A stretch of 64,000 nucleotides of DNA from Pseudorasbora parva (taxonomy: Eukaryota > Chordata > Actinopteri > Cypriniformes > Gobionidae): the NCBI RefSeq assembly GCF_024679245.1, contig NC_090172.1, positions 40,702,776 to 40,766,775 of the forward strand. Direction: 5' to 3'. Below, in pieces: positions 1-13,126 of the stretch. The translations under genes and the position numbers were made by a program. Position 1 is the stretch's first letter. Each line of letters begins with the position of its first letter. The notes below the pieces were generated by a model, which was not told the DNA's origin, searched no databases, and was given only the letters and a program-made list of their open reading frames with translations.

Positions 1-2309
1 AAGTTTAACTTGCCTTTAAAACTAAATATTTACAAAGAAAAAAACATGACATTCTATCATTTCTTTGTATTTTTTCTTATTTTTATATTAAGGTCTGGGT
101 AAAAACTGCAACACCCTAGCAGAATCAATGTTGTTTTCCCCTTTTAGTTTGTACAATGTGCTTTAGTAAGTCATTTTATGTAGTCTTAGTCACTTGTCCT
201 ATATTTCCAGTAAAGATGCTGAAGGTCATTTTCTAAAGCTCTAAACTCATCCTACACCTAATTAATTTCACGTTTTTGTATCTTGGATTGCTTAAATGAC
301 TCTTCCCCCTTCCTTAGCAGTGTCTTGTTTTTATGAGTCTGTTATTTGTGGCCTGCCCTGCATAAGCTGTTCTCAGCAATTATGGCAAATACAATTCAAT
401 CTGTTTGGAGCTTTCCCTTTAATCTCATTTCCAGGACCATAAGCAGAACCAGACATCCTCCCATCACTCCCCTCTCCTTCCCTTTTTCTCTCCCATTAAT
501 CATGTCCATAAGGATCACAGTGTAACCCTGTCGTTTAGCTGGCCCCCTGGTAGGTGGGCAGACTGGGAGCGGAACCCCTTTAGTGTTGCTTTAATGTGGT
601 TAGTTGTTCACTCGGTAGTCTCTGTGTCGTGATTCAAGCTTGCTTTACTGCAGAGCCCTTTGAGTCATTTAATGATTTGTTTTTTTAAATCTTTCTTGCA
701 TGTCTTTTTTTTCTGTTTTCATATCTGGATCTGAAGTCTGTTTAACCTTCCCTTTTAATAGTTTTTTAACAAATACAGATGTGCATCCCGTTCTTGTCTC
801 TTTCACCTTCTTATCGTTGGGTCTCCTATAGGTTGTGCTGGTTGTGCTTTCTGCATTAGTACCTTTTAAAGGAATGTCATGGAAAACCCCATCTTTTCTC
901 ATTAGCCACCCTGGATCAGTCACCTTCGCTCACCCCTTTAATGTTTTTGCAGAGGTCCCTGCACTTTGTTGCCTCAATAAAGTTCATTTATAGGATAACA
1001 GGGCTCAGGAGGACACATGGGGCTGATTTTGACTAGATGGATTCAGCATGTCTCCTGCCCAGCTCCTCTCTGATCCTTGCCATGTGATCCATGCCTCCCT
1101 GACCTCATCATCCATCATCTAACACCTGGGATGAGGGGAAAAAATGGTTGAAAAAATAAGAGACTCTTTTATTTTGTAGGATTTATTGGCTGGCCACAGG
1201 AGAGTCCCACTACCACCGCCAGGCTGCGGCTCTCTCCACCCATGGTTTAGTTTTTATGCACGATGGAAGACCATTGGGTTGTGTTCTGGCCATTTTGGCT
1301 TTTTTGAACTTGTTTTACCTCAATAAAATTGTTTGTGGGGGAGGTGGGTTTAATTAGATCACACAGGTACAAAAACTTGATATTGTTGAGCACATTTCAA
1401 ACAGACTCTTAAACCACAGAGTAATTGTGCAGGGTTGTTATACTCCAAAGCTGAAATTTTAAACTGCATTTAAAATGGTTACATCTGAGCTCATTGTTGT
1501 TCTTTTTTCCCTCATTAGCTCTTGGTTAACCACTAATGCCTTGTGTATCAACTCATTTTTACTTTCTCCCCCTTTTTCCGGTCAGGGCTCAACAAGAAAC
1601 ATGTGGTCGTCCTTTCTTCCAAGCTCAACCTCTTAATAATCCCCAGGCCTCTATGGAAAATCGACTGCATTTCACATGTCTGCTAAGAGCTGACACATGG
1701 GGCTGTGTCCTTGGTTTAACAGAATAAGCATGCGGAATTGATGGTTGGCTGCTTGAAAATAGTGCTGCAACTAATGTACTTTCTTTTAAAAAAAGCATTT
1801 GGTCTTGTCTGCTTTTCTTGCTCTGCGGTGCAGGCCCGTGGTATTTTACAAGCTTGTTAAGAGGTAAATTGAGGGGAAAGGTGAGGAGACCGTTAAGTTC
1901 TCCCTTTTTGGCTGTCTTTGCTTTCATTTTGTTAAGGACCTCAACTGGACAGTCTGAAGGCACTGAAGAAAACACTGATACATGAAGACTTTTTGTTTTC
2001 AAAATGTATATAATGACTAATTTATAAGAGTCTTTATATTAGGAAAGCCTTAGATGGTAAATATGAAAACAGGATAATGAGCATGCACAATCAGTAGGCC
2101 TATGTAATATGGAAAATTTACTATTAACATTTATTATTATTATCAATGTTTAAACAGTTTTTGAAAAATGCTTTATTTTTTTGAAAACCATGATACTTTT
2201 TTTCCAGATTATTTTTTGAGAAAGTGCAATAGAATAGAATTCATGTGACATTCATAAATCTTTTGTTTTGTCAAAAACGTATGTCTCTTTACTAACACAT
2301 TTGATTAAT
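1..2309. other. Noncoding, no recognised feature
   Basis: This AT-rich sequence has no open frame showing a recognisable domain. The longest frame (minus strand, 1625-2002) has no family signature and is read as chance. AATAAA-like hexamers occur, for example near 977 and 1322, but no transcript context supports them. I see no inverted repeat or transposon terminus here. Confidence 0.6.
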
Positions 2310-2313
2310 TTAA

Positions 2314-2744
2314 AGCTACACTGTGTAACTTTTTTAGTTTATTCTTAGCTAAAAACACTTAGTTCTTTCAAAAATATATGTGCCCATTAATGCATATTTA
2401 CTTCTTTCAAGTAATACAGTATTCTCGTAAGTTTATAATATGCCATTGAAAATACATATGGGTGAAGGGGTTCGAATGCCGGTCGCCATGTTGCCCCTCC
2501 ATCTTGAAAGTACATTAGACAAAGAGGGACATACAAATAAATTCAAGCTTCGCCTTTCGCGTTTTAACACTCAGTGGCACCGTTTTGAACGGGAAGAGGG
2601 GGATTGCCATGTTAATCTTGGACTAAATTGGCCACCGTAGGAGTTAAAACGAAATCGTAATTGAGAGGAACAGAAACTAATATTCGCTGGATGGTCATAT
2701 ACCTTTACACCGCTAGATGGGGGAAAATATCACACAGTGTAGCT
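2314..2744. mobile_element. MITE with AGCTACACTGTGT termini, TTAA target
   Basis: The left terminus AGCTACACTGTGT at 2314 is matched in inverse at 2732-2744. Both ends are flanked by TTAA (2310-2313 and 2745-2748), giving a 431-bp non-autonomous element. A short plus-strand frame (2440-2640) lies inside but shows no domain. A TTAA target duplication is typical of the Kolobok and piggyBac superfamilies. Given the other elements in this window I lean to Kolobok, but no transposase is present to prove it. Confidence 0.7.
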
Positions 2745-2775
2745 TTAATGTGTTCTTACTGAATTAAAATATTAA

Positions 2776-3129
2776 AGAGATCGTTCATCCAAAAATGAAA
2801 ATTACCGCATGATTTACTCACCCGAAAAGCTATCCTAGGTGTATATGATTTTCACCTTTCAGACTATTACAATCGGAGTTCTTCCGAGCATTATAATGGC
2901 AGCCTTCTGTGTACAATTTACAGGGAAAAGCGTAACTGGCGTGACAATGATGTCGGACGTAGCATAAGCGCTTTGAACTACGAGAGGTTTTAAACTTTGT
3001 GGATTAGCATGACATTTTTTAAGATTACTCCGATTGTCTGAAAGAATAATGTCATATACACCTAGGATGGCTTGAGGGTGAGTAGCCTAAACTATGGGAT
3101 TATTTTCATTTTTGGGGTAAACTAACCCT
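2776..3129. mobile_element. MITE with AGAGATCGTTCATCC / AGGGTTAGTTTACCC termini, TTAA target
   Basis: This is a 354-bp element with imperfect terminal inverted repeats: 'caaaaatgaaaatt' near the left end and 'ttttcatttttgg' near the right. TTAA flanks it at 2772-2775 and 3130-3133. Internal sequence is also mirrored ('tcctaggtgtatatga' near 2833 against 'tcatatacacctagga' near 3052), so most of the element folds on itself. Related partial copies lie at about 26.7-26.85, 40.6-40.7 and 55.36-55.7 kb. The ends match an abundant cyprinid MITE beginning 'gggatagttcaccc'. Confidence 0.75.
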
Positions 3130-3133
3130 TTAA

Positions 3134-6100
3134 TAAAAAATAAAAAAAACGTGTGTTTATATAATATGTATAGGCCTATATGTATAATATATCATGTATA
3201 TAGGCTACACTGACTATTGATAAATAAATAAATAAAAAATCCCTAATATAGTTTTATAACCAATATGCTTCTGATAGGCTATATTGTGGATTCCAGTGTA
3301 TATGTATCCTACTGCTAAAATTGCTTGTGGTAACCTTACTTTTATTGCACAATCATGTCATTGAACTGATTTGCTCTCAGTGTTGACTTCCTTCATTTAA
3401 TACCTCCGGCAGGGTGAAGGTGCGGCTCTGAAGGTGTTTGAAATGGTTAATGTTCCTGAAGAGTTTCCTGCTAGCAGAACATAAGGTATTCGTTTATTCA
3501 TTACTCATTAGGCTCTCAGTCAAAGTGCTTTAGGCAAATTCAGGGTTGTGACTGTCGATCATTAGCGTTGAAAATGTGCATTTGTTAGACAAAGCCGCAG
3601 TCACACAATCCAATTAAGACATGAAAGCCCCCGTCTCCTAGGAAGGAATTCACAATACATAAACAGGCTGTAAAGTGGAAAATTACATCTGCATTTGTTT
3701 CTTTTCTTGAAATTCAGCCACATTTGGTAAACTTTAACAAACCCCTGTTGAACAATTTGGAAGAAAAAAAGGATAGCTAAATTAATACCATGTGTTTTGA
3801 AATCTACACAGGGGTTTATTGTAGTGTTGAGTTATAGGGACAATTTTGCCTAGAGTGAGAGTTTGGTAGATTTTAACAAGCAAGAACATTCTAATCACTT
3901 TGAATTATGTGATTTTTACCTAATTTACCCTGTAATGTCAGATTTAAAGAACTTTCCATAAACGCACCTTTACCTGTTTTTATAACAGACATTTGCTATA
4001 CTTAAAATACCTTTAATCAAGGCCAGGCTCTTTTGATGTTGGCATGGGTGTGTAAGTGTTACATGCCTTCAGCTTGTTGTTCTGGATGTTAATTTAATTG
4101 CTTTTCACTCTTCTTATAAGGCAAGGTATTGGATTAATGGCTTTAATGCCCTTTAAATCTCTCTAATCTTCCCCCTTTCATCTGTAGCTTTTGCAGGTTT
4201 GTGTTGCTGTGATTTTGCTTGCGTCGTCTGCCTTTGATTGCACCGCAATGATTGCTGCTCGCTCTGGATCGTAATGCAAATCCCCAGAATAACTGTTTCC
4301 GGATGCTTGCAGGTGTTAGGTGGAATAGGATCCTGTTGGGAACAGTGGCTTTTGCGTCCAGCCTTTGATGCCTCTGACTTTCACAGAGCCAGCTTCTACC
4401 TTTCACACCTGCTTCATAAAACAGAAAGAAATATTTATGAGTCATCTACACAACAAACGGCTGAATCCTGAGTGTCAGTGCCCGCAGAGAGAGACGGAGT
4501 ATGGCACGTTAAATGGGTATGCTGCACAGGAACGGTCCAGTCAGAGTACAGGGTACATTTGGGGTCACTATATTTGTACCTTGTCACTAGAGCAGTATCC
4601 TTAAAGCGACAACTTTGTAACTTAATCTACCCCCTAAAATGATAATATTAGTACCTTAGAGAAGTAATATGTACCATTAAGATATTACCAGGATCCTTTT
4701 ATGGAAGCTACCATTTCTGCACATTTTTGTGTTCGGTATGACGATTTTAAGAATAGTTATTTATGTAAATACATTGCATATATAGTCTCTTACATGCAGT
4801 TTTTTTATTTAATTGGGGGAAAAACCTGTAGCCAATTCTTAGAATTAAGATATTTTGCCTAACAGACTCTATAATGTTAAGTGGTTATAACTGCACAGGC
4901 CCCATTGCACCGCTCCCCAATTCTGTCATTTGCTCTTAATTATCATGCCAGCAGAGTCCATTAAATATTCTCCTGCTAATGCCTCATTAGCTTCTGCAGG
5001 CTAAATGGTCAAGAGATGTGCTTTTTTTTTTATTGGTAGTAAGCGTTGTCCTCTCTGAATCACTGCCTGGGGTCATAACCATGAATCAGGGCTCAGAATG
5101 GTCCCCCAGTTTTTATATCTGAATTTTAAGACTCTCTTTGGAGTTACTGCCTTTGTAGTCAAGACAGGAGTGTAATGTAGTTCCACTCCCATCCTCCAGA
5201 GGGCAGACCTACATTAAGTTTTAAGACTTTGACTTGGATTCATGGTCGAGCAGGAATGATCACTGATGCTTTTAGAATCCAGGATTTAATTTTTAATTTT
5301 TTTTGTTGACATTGTTGTATTACATGACGAACTTCCCCCTTTTTTTCCAAAAGCTGTTTGTTTTTGAATCATCGTTGTAATGATTTTCTGAAAGGAATTT
5401 AGATAAAATAATAATAAAATAATTTTCTATCATTTGAAAAAAAAAAAAAGTCTGTCCGTGCACACACTTGCTAAGGTTCCTGATGCAGCTACTGAAATGT
5501 GAAACGAGCTCACCCATGGCCTTTAAATATAGGCCAACTAGTTTTGCAGAGTATCTTGGAAATACTTGGATATAAATCTCGGTCCTTGCAGATGTACAGG
5601 CTGAGCTCATGCTTCATCTGCAATGAATATGTTGGCCCTGTATCTCTGTTTACACAGGTGAGATGGTCTATCATCAAATATTTGTGCAATTTTTTTTTAC
5701 TGCTTGATTTTTCAGTTGCTGAGGTATTGGCAGGTGATCTACTGAATTTGCTGGTGTGTCATGGCCACTCATTCTCATTCTAGATGGGCAGTAGCATGCC
5801 AGCTCACATCGTAATGCCTCTGTGAATATTTACGCAGGCTCACCTGCTGCCACATCTGCTAAAATGATTGTAAAGGGTCCGTAGAGATGTGAGGTGGGGA
5901 TTGAGGCATCTGAGCATACACTGCTGCTGGTGTGTGTGTGTGTGTGTGTGTGTGTGTTTACCTGCCTGCCAGTGGATGCAAATGGTAGTTCTTATCATCA
6001 TATGAAAACAACAATGCTTAAATGATTAGCATATGGCTGTTGACTGCCTTTAGACTTGAGTTCCAATACCAAACTATTCGCTTTGCCTGCAGAGATTCCC

Positions 6101-7817
6101 AATCAGCCAGATTGCAGTGAAACTAGAGATGCCACATGCAGGGAAGTGTGTTTGTGTACAAAAGAGTAATTTGAGCTGTTTCATAAGCAGTTAGATGTCA
6201 AAACTCAGTATGTCTCCATAAATTGAGAGCAATGCATATGCATGCGAGCGTATATAAGAATGGATATAAGTACTGCCTGCTTGTCAGTCTCTGTCATTTG
6301 CATAAGCGTTTTATTCCTGTTTTCATCCAAATCATATGAGGGGAATTCATTATTAGATTCTTTCTGCTACACCGACCGCATCACAAACGGTAGATAAATG
6401 CATCTTTTCAGATGCTGTGGAGAGACCAGAGAGACTCTGCTTCTGAATTTGCGGCTTTTGATGTGCACTTTCTGTGGTTTTGGATGCGGTTCTGACAGGT
6501 ATTGTCTGAAGGATTACCTGAGGCCTCCTCACAAAACAGACCAAAACAAGTTATCAGAGGTCTTGTAAGCCCCTTCGTGGAGAGTACGACATAAATTATT
6601 CTAGCCTTGCAGATGTTCTGAGATCAAAATCTGCATGAATTTATGCCATTGGCAGTGAGTCACTTATTAGTTTTCATGATGCGTGCTGGAGCAGCTGCGA
6701 TGCCGGGGCTTTTACAGGGGTCATAAATCTGGATCTGTCATCATCTCAACCACTTTGGTAGAGATTATTTCACTCCGCTAATAAAGCAACTCCCGCTCGA
6801 CATTACAAATGCCTGCAGGTTAACAACCTTGGCAGCCGTGCGATCTCGGTGCTCACTCGCACTTCAGAGGCTTTGCGAGCTGGGAAAGAAATAGAAGCCC
6901 GTGATATAATGGAGACCCTAATGGATCCCAGGTGGTTGTTAGATCCCGACCCCACCTGATATTTTCCTTCTCAAGGGGGAAGAACCTGGGTCAACCTGCC
7001 TCAAGTGTTTGGAGTTTCATTGTTCATTTAGGCTCTCTTTGATGTTGCTGCATACCGGAGCTTACATTTCTGCTTTGTTCAGGAATGGACCAATTTCCTA
7101 TTTTTGGTAAAATGTCATAGTTCCCATTCTTCAACATGATGGAATAAAACAAAAGCTGCATTCAATGTTATTCTCTGCTGGGTGTGACAGTTGAACATTT
7201 GTGTTTCCATTGGAATTGGTCTCAGCATATACATGGTTACAATGGCGCCATCAGTGGAGTTCATGTAACTACCTTGATTAACCCCATATAATTAACTGAA
7301 TGGAACCAATCAATTAAAACTAATCTTATTGAGTGTTCTTGTGTAATAGCTGCTAACCTTATTGAATGTTCTTCGACCTTTTTTTCCCCCTTCTTTCTCA
7401 TGCACTGTGCTTTGTTTCCCTTGCAGTGTTTACTTATTTCTTGTTAATGTGAGAAGACAAGAAATTCCCTATTTCCCAAGTTGTCCAGCCTGACAGGACT
7501 TCTGTGCCATAGCAGGAAAAAAATATTCCAGCTGGTTGTTTTTGAAGTGGAATCAATAAATTTGGTATAATATGTGGAATAATAGTGCAATACTGACTGC
7601 AATGTACACCATATCATGCATACTGTACCATTGTGTTGTATGTGAAACAGTTGTACAGTAAAACAACTATTTTATTGACCACATTGTTAAAGTAGCAGGT
7701 GTCCAGTCCTGAAGAATCCAACCAATCAGATGACGACTTTGAAACTCCCGAATTGTTTCCCATTTTGTGGGCCTTCTTATGCATTAGACGTTCAGCCAAC
7801 AGTGAAGTGAAGTCTAA
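3134..7817. other. Unique noncoding DNA
   Basis: No host exon or transposon was recognised. The stretch contains one short TG microsatellite. Some intervals, roughly 4880-5010 and 6650-6960, have balanced composition rich in TAAT or TTAATTA-like homeodomain core sites. They look like vertebrate conserved noncoding elements, but this is only an impression without an alignment. Confidence 0.45.
5931..5957. repeat. (TG)n microsatellite
   Basis: A simple dinucleotide run of about 27 bp. Confidence 0.95.
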
Positions 7818-7825
7818 AGCATGAA

Positions 7826-8687
7826 CAGAGGTGGACAGTAACTAAGTACATTTACTTGCATACTTTACTTAAGTACACTTTTTGAGTATCTGTACTTTAC
7901 TGGAGTATTATTTTTTCTGGAAACTTATGAATTTTACTCCACTACATTTCTGTCGTTTCTGTAGCAGCTCTGAAAGTCGGAGGGTGATTTTTTTTTTTTT
8001 TCCTTCTTTAAAAGGTTTTTTTGGTGTTGTTGTTTCAGACAGTCTGTCAGGAATCACTCTTATAGAGTCATATACATTTTCCCAGCTTTTTTTGAACAGT
8101 GATCAGTTCATAGCAAAATGGAAGAAGACGGTTCTTAGGCACAAGTGTGTGCACCCATAGCCATACTTTGAAAGTATGTTTCAGTTAATACAAGTTAATA
8201 ATGTTAATAAATGTTCATTAAAAATGTTTTTTTCAAGATTAGTTTAGTTGGCATACACTTGGTGCATGTCTTATAAAATATTAAAAATATAAAAATCTGG
8301 GAGAAAGAGAAGAGTTAAGTTAGGAGTATATCAGAAGTGTATCAGTGTATTGGATCTGTGCATTGGGCCTTAAAGTGACAGCAGCTTTGTAAAGAGCTTT
8401 GTAACTTATATACAAGTATTTAAATTAGTTTAAGTTAGTTTTATGCTTGTCAGATGGATCATCACTGAATGACTTAAGCCATGATGACACTGTGCATTTA
8501 TACAAAACATTTAAAATAATGCATTGGCATAAAAAAGGAAATTTACTTTTGATACTTAAGTACTTTTTAAAACAAATACTTCTGTACTTTTACTTGAGTA
8601 AAAATCTGTTTTAATAAATATTTAAGTAATATTTGACCAGAAGTGCTTTTACTCAAGTAATAGAGTTGTGTACTTTGTCCACTTCTG
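7826..8687. mobile_element. hAT-like non-autonomous element, 862 bp
   Basis: The left terminus CAGAGGTGGACAGTA and the right terminus TACTTTGTCCACTTCTG are inverted repeats. They continue inward as mirrored 'aagtac' and 'acttaag' blocks. Flanks are AGCATGAA (7818-7825) and AGCATTAA (8688-8695), an 8-bp target duplication with one mismatch. CAG..CTG termini plus an 8-bp duplication are diagnostic of hAT elements. The interior holds no transposase. Small frames inside (7882-8160, 8567-8764) are read through the inverted repeats and are not genes. Confidence 0.85.
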
Positions 8688-8695
8688 AGCATTAA

Positions 8696-10099
8696 GGATC
8701 TGAACATGTTTTCCAGGAGCTTAGAAACTGCAGCAATGAACCATTCAGGGGAGCAACTAAACACTAAATCTAAAAAATAAAAATAAAACGTTTGTGAAGT
8801 TCACAGCAACAAGACAAAACTGTGATTGGTCACAATACATGTCAGTCAGACAGCCACTTCCTGACTATATGGGCGTCCTTGGCTGCACGAGTATTTACTT
8901 TTTACCCGGTATATCAAGGCTTGCAAGCCTTTCCAACAGCTTGCACCCAATCTAAAGTTTTTATGGTCACGTCAGCCTGATTGAGTTGTTGATCTCTCTA
9001 TTTCAATTATATTGGATAAATAGTCATTGAGGTAGTTCAGCTCTTTTGAAAATATGAGAATGAAGAGGTTTCATTCAGTCATAACATGCTCACAATTGTG
9101 TAAGTGTCACCCTCTCTTCATTTAACAGTGATTTAATGTCAATATAGCAGGATCAGTACAAGTGACTGCATTGCATCAGTTTATATGAGAACGTTTGCTG
9201 TTGACTGAAGCGGTAGTAAAACAGGATGCCTATGCAACCACTCCAAACTCTTGTCAGCCTCAGGGGATGACTATGATGATTCAAATGTGAGTTTGTTTGG
9301 TGAGTACTGGCATACATGTATAATCCTGTTGCCAGTCTTTCTAGCAGAAGAAAATTTCTGTAAAAATCTGATTTTAATTTAGGGTGCTTCCATCTTGTGT
9401 CATTTTTGGCTCTCCTTGCACCATTCATATTGTTCTGACAGCAGCTACACTGCATATATTTAATTCTGTTCTCTGCCCTCAGATTAACCCACCGGGCAGG
9501 TGTGAAGACAGGCAGGTCCATCCAGATTATTCCTAATGCTATAATGTTTCAGACTGCAAGGACTCAGACCAGCACTCTTGGGACCAGCAGGAATGTAGAA
9601 ATATTCAACACTAAAATGTAGTTTCAAGGATGAAATATTTATGACGGTGAGCATTAGAGTATGATTTAAAGGTAAGTGGGGGTACAGTTTAACATCTATC
9701 AGGAAGTAAAAAGAAACCTCTTTTGCAAATGGATCGTGTGGAGAAAGAGGAAATGGTTGCAAAAAACACAATACCACTGTGCTACAAAACTAACTGCATC
9801 ACTTTTGCCTTGGATACAGATGTTGCTCATGCTAAGATGGTCTCAATTTACCTTTTTTTTCAAGGGTACATAAAGAGGAGAACATGCTTAAGACAATGCT
9901 TTTTTGACCCAAAAATGAAATTGATGTCATTGACTCACCCTAATGTCGTTCCACACCCGTAAGACCTCTGTTCATCATCGGAACACAGTTTAAGATATTT
10001 GATATTTTAGTCCCAGAGCATATGCAGTCAATGCCCACTTTACTTGAGGGCATAATAAACATTGCAATTTCAGACCACCATTCTATTTGATCTAGTTTT
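8696..10099. other. Noncoding, with a MITE fragment
   Basis: Mostly unremarkable sequence. At about 9908-10020 a fragment with 'cccaaaaatgaaattgatg', 'cactcgacccta'-type spacing and 'aagacctctgttcatc' resembles the left half of a dispersed cyprinid MITE. The same block recurs at about 28895-28950. No ends or target duplication can be defined. Confidence 0.5.
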
Positions 10100-11144
10100 T
10101 AATGCATGTTAGTACATAAGTCTCGTGTTTTACTCTCTGGTGTCCCCAGAATGTGAAGTTTCATCTCAAAACACCCCACAGATAATTTATTATAGCATAT
10201 TGTCCAAATTGCCCATATTTGGGTGTGAGCAAAAACATTGTTTTGGTGTGTGTACCTTTAAATGCAAATAAGCTGCCTCTCCCCTTCACCTTTACAAGAA
10301 GATGTGGCTTTTAGCTCTTCCTCTCAAATCTCTGTAACAGCAAAACTGGAGAATCTCACACAGCTAAAATGTCAGAAATTGTCAGTATGACACAGACGGA
10401 AGGACTCAGGAACAAGTTACAATGTTTCTGAATGGTTAGTTGATGAATTTATGTAGTTGTTGTAGAGTTAACTTTATCATTATAAACTGTTCTAAATATG
10501 TTGGTATCGACCCATCTTTCAGAATCCACAATTGTGCAAGTCTAACCTTGAATTGACCCTTGTTTGTGATGCAGTCTGGCACAAAATGATTTGGTCAAAC
10601 ATATAAGACATTACCTAATTTCTTCAACACATTTTCTTCATAAATGAAATTCATCCACTGTGTCCTCATGGCTCAGATGCTGGGAGTCTATGAAGACTTT
10701 TATGTTGATTACTGCATCCAGAAACAGAGCATTTTTTATGTTTATTATATGTGGTGCAGACATAATAATAGGTGCTATAGCGAGGATATAAACATTGTGG
10801 ACTATGCGACTCACTCACTCATGACAACTTCTTGTTTTGATATCTTTCACGTGGGATCGAGCCACCTTTAGGGGGGGTCAGACCCCATCAAACCCCCCCA
10901 TGTAATTCTCAGATAACCGGAAAGTGAATCTAACATTGGATTTGGGCATGCCTTGCCTTGATGCCTTCCTATTTGAATGCATCCTCCGAAGATAAGTAAG
11001 GTTTTCGGATGCAGCCATGGGGATTATTAAAAAAAAGGAGTGGATGGATTTTTACCATTATAGTCTAGTTGTTTACACATACTTTGGACACATATCAGTG
11101 TTCAAACGCCATGTAAAAGTCAATTTTGCACAATAGGTCCCCTT
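10100..11144. mobile_element. TTAA-type element, right end intact, left end eroded
   Basis: The right terminus 'caataggtcccctt' at about 11131-11144 is followed by TTAA (11145-11148). This matches the inverse of a common fish terminus beginning AGGGGACCTATT. The body carries typical internal blocks of that family: 'ctggtgtccccagaatgtg' at about 10138 and 'ttgggtgtgagcaaaaac' at about 10218. The left end is not recognisable, so the start is approximate. No transposase frame remains. Family assignment to Kolobok rests on the TTAA target and the similarity of termini. Confidence 0.6.
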
Positions 11145-11333
11145 TTAAGGATGTGTTTATTAACAAAATAAGGTCCAGTATTAGATTTTTCTGGTCAAGG
11201 GGGAGTGTTTGGCTTATATGTCAGGGTTTGGCATGAGTACAAAGAATAATAAATTAATTGATTCAAGCTTCTCTTTCAATACTCCATTTCTGGATGAACA
11301 TGTTTTAAAAGGTGTTGTTTACTAGCAATGCGC

Positions 11334-11363
11334 CGGGAGGGAGGGAGGGAGGGAGGGAGGGAG
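11334..11363. repeat. (GGGA)n microsatellite
   Basis: About seven copies of a GGGA tetranucleotide. Confidence 0.95.
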
Positions 11364-11696
11364 ATGAAGAAGAAATGGGCAAAATGTCACAACGTTACTG
11401 TTTTAACTTCCAGTCACTTAGCACTCAATGCAAATAGCTGGCCTTCCTGACACCTTACCCCTTTACAACACATTTTGTTTGGTAAGCATACTTTTTTAAA
11501 TTTATCTGAACCATATATTGCATCTATATAAAACTTTGTTTAATTGAAAAAATTCAGCTCCACCCCAAATTTATCTGAACCATATGTTGCACCCCATTTC
11601 ACAGGATTGTGCAAATGAAATGCACAGAAATGCAGTGCAAATGTTTTGGCCTTTTACATTTATTTATTTATTTGATGTAAATTGTGAATTTTAGGC

Positions 11697-11846
<150 letters not shown>

Positions 11847-11920
11847 TTTTTTTAACACAAACATATGGTGCTTGTGTGCGGTAGCCTATTGTAGTACTGT
11901 AGACCGGCCAGTTACATTAA

Positions 11921-12260
11921 AGTCCCCATAAAATTAAATTTTTTCGTTTTTTTGATTTAAAAAAATGACAAAATACACATTTAGAAGCCTTAACTGTTAA
12001 AAAATGTATCTCAGTTCACTAATATGGATCAACGATTTTGATGATATCCCTCAAAACTTCAGTTCTCATCAGATTTTTGTCCAATCAAAAGCTCTCTTAG
12101 AATCTGAAGCATCCCGCCCCCTACACTATGAATAGATGCTGAAGCTGAAATTGGTCTCATGTTCACACAATTACAATTTTCTATGGTAAATGGAAAATAG
12201 TGCACTATATAGGGGATAAGAAACAATTCAAACAGTGAATGAAATCTGGTTCCACGTTAG
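11921..12260 (+). mobile_element. Left part of a TTAA-type element (AGTCCCCAT terminus)
   Basis: TTAA at 11917-11920 is followed by AGTCCCCATAAAATTAAA, a terminus like those of the other TTAA elements here. No matching right terminus was found in the next kilobase, so the element is truncated or its end has decayed. The listed end is arbitrary. Confidence 0.45.
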
Positions 12261-13126
12261 TGTCAGTGTGTGTTATGCAGAATATAGAGTGCAGGGACTG
12301 CGGTTATGCCCACTGAGTGGCAAAAATATTAAGTGACAGCATTGGTTTGCAGCGTAAATGCCGCGAAAAACACATCTAAAACAGGAAACAGTAAGACTGA
12401 AAGACTGTACAACTAGATATGACAAAAATCTGAGGTATTTTTTTACAGACTCTTGAAAGCTATAGAGAAACAAACAGATTGCTGCAATTCACAGAAACAG
12501 CTGGACTCCAGACAGCGAAATGTAGATTTGCAGTTATCATATATGTCAATATGTAGACTTGTAGGGTAAAATCATACACTATATATTGTATTGTTATAGA
12601 TCCTATTGTATTAACAACTCATTAATTAAATATTTACCAATTTATATTCTGCATAATTGGGTGGATGTTTTTAAATAAACACTGACAAAAACTATACAAG
12701 ATATGATGATATAGTATAGTATTAAGTGACCAACCGGATTTATACGTAGGCTTAATAAAGAGTGCATGGGATAATTTTCTTTATGCATTTCCCTGGCATG
12801 GCGGTGTCAAAATCAGGCTCATATAAATGTCAGGGAGCATGATATCAATGGATCACTGGATCTTTGGTAAGTTGTAAGGAACATTTATATTGAGTCCAAG
12901 CTAAAAACAGATAGTCTTTTGATTTAGCATATACTCACCTTTTCCAGTGTGGTCAAGGGTGCTTAAAAAGTATTCAAATGTTTTAAAGTTTTCCTATTAA
13001 GCCCTTAAAAAGTATTAAATTGTCTTAAATTCAGAGTTGAAGCGTCTTAAATATTTTTGGTCAAATTATCGCAAAAAATATCTAGTCTGATGAACACAAT
13101 GTCTTTTTACAATCATTGGACAGACT
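12261..13126. other. Noncoding; possible old repeat remnants
   Basis: No open frame of note. At about 12962-13060 a block built on 'cttaaaaagtattaaa' resembles a dispersed repeat that reappears near 15120-15150 ('ggtcttaaaaagtctta'). The two may be halves of one older insertion separated by the MITEs between them, but this is weak. Confidence 0.4.

Noticed and set aside
1625..2002. 125-codon minus-strand open frame
   Set aside because: It has no domain, no splice context and low-complexity flanks. This length is expected by chance in 64 kb on six frames.
3401..3490. Exon-like stretch after 'ggcag' reading to a GTATT donor-like site
   Set aside because: The frame is short, no protein is recognised and the donor context is weak. 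It could not be supported as an exon.
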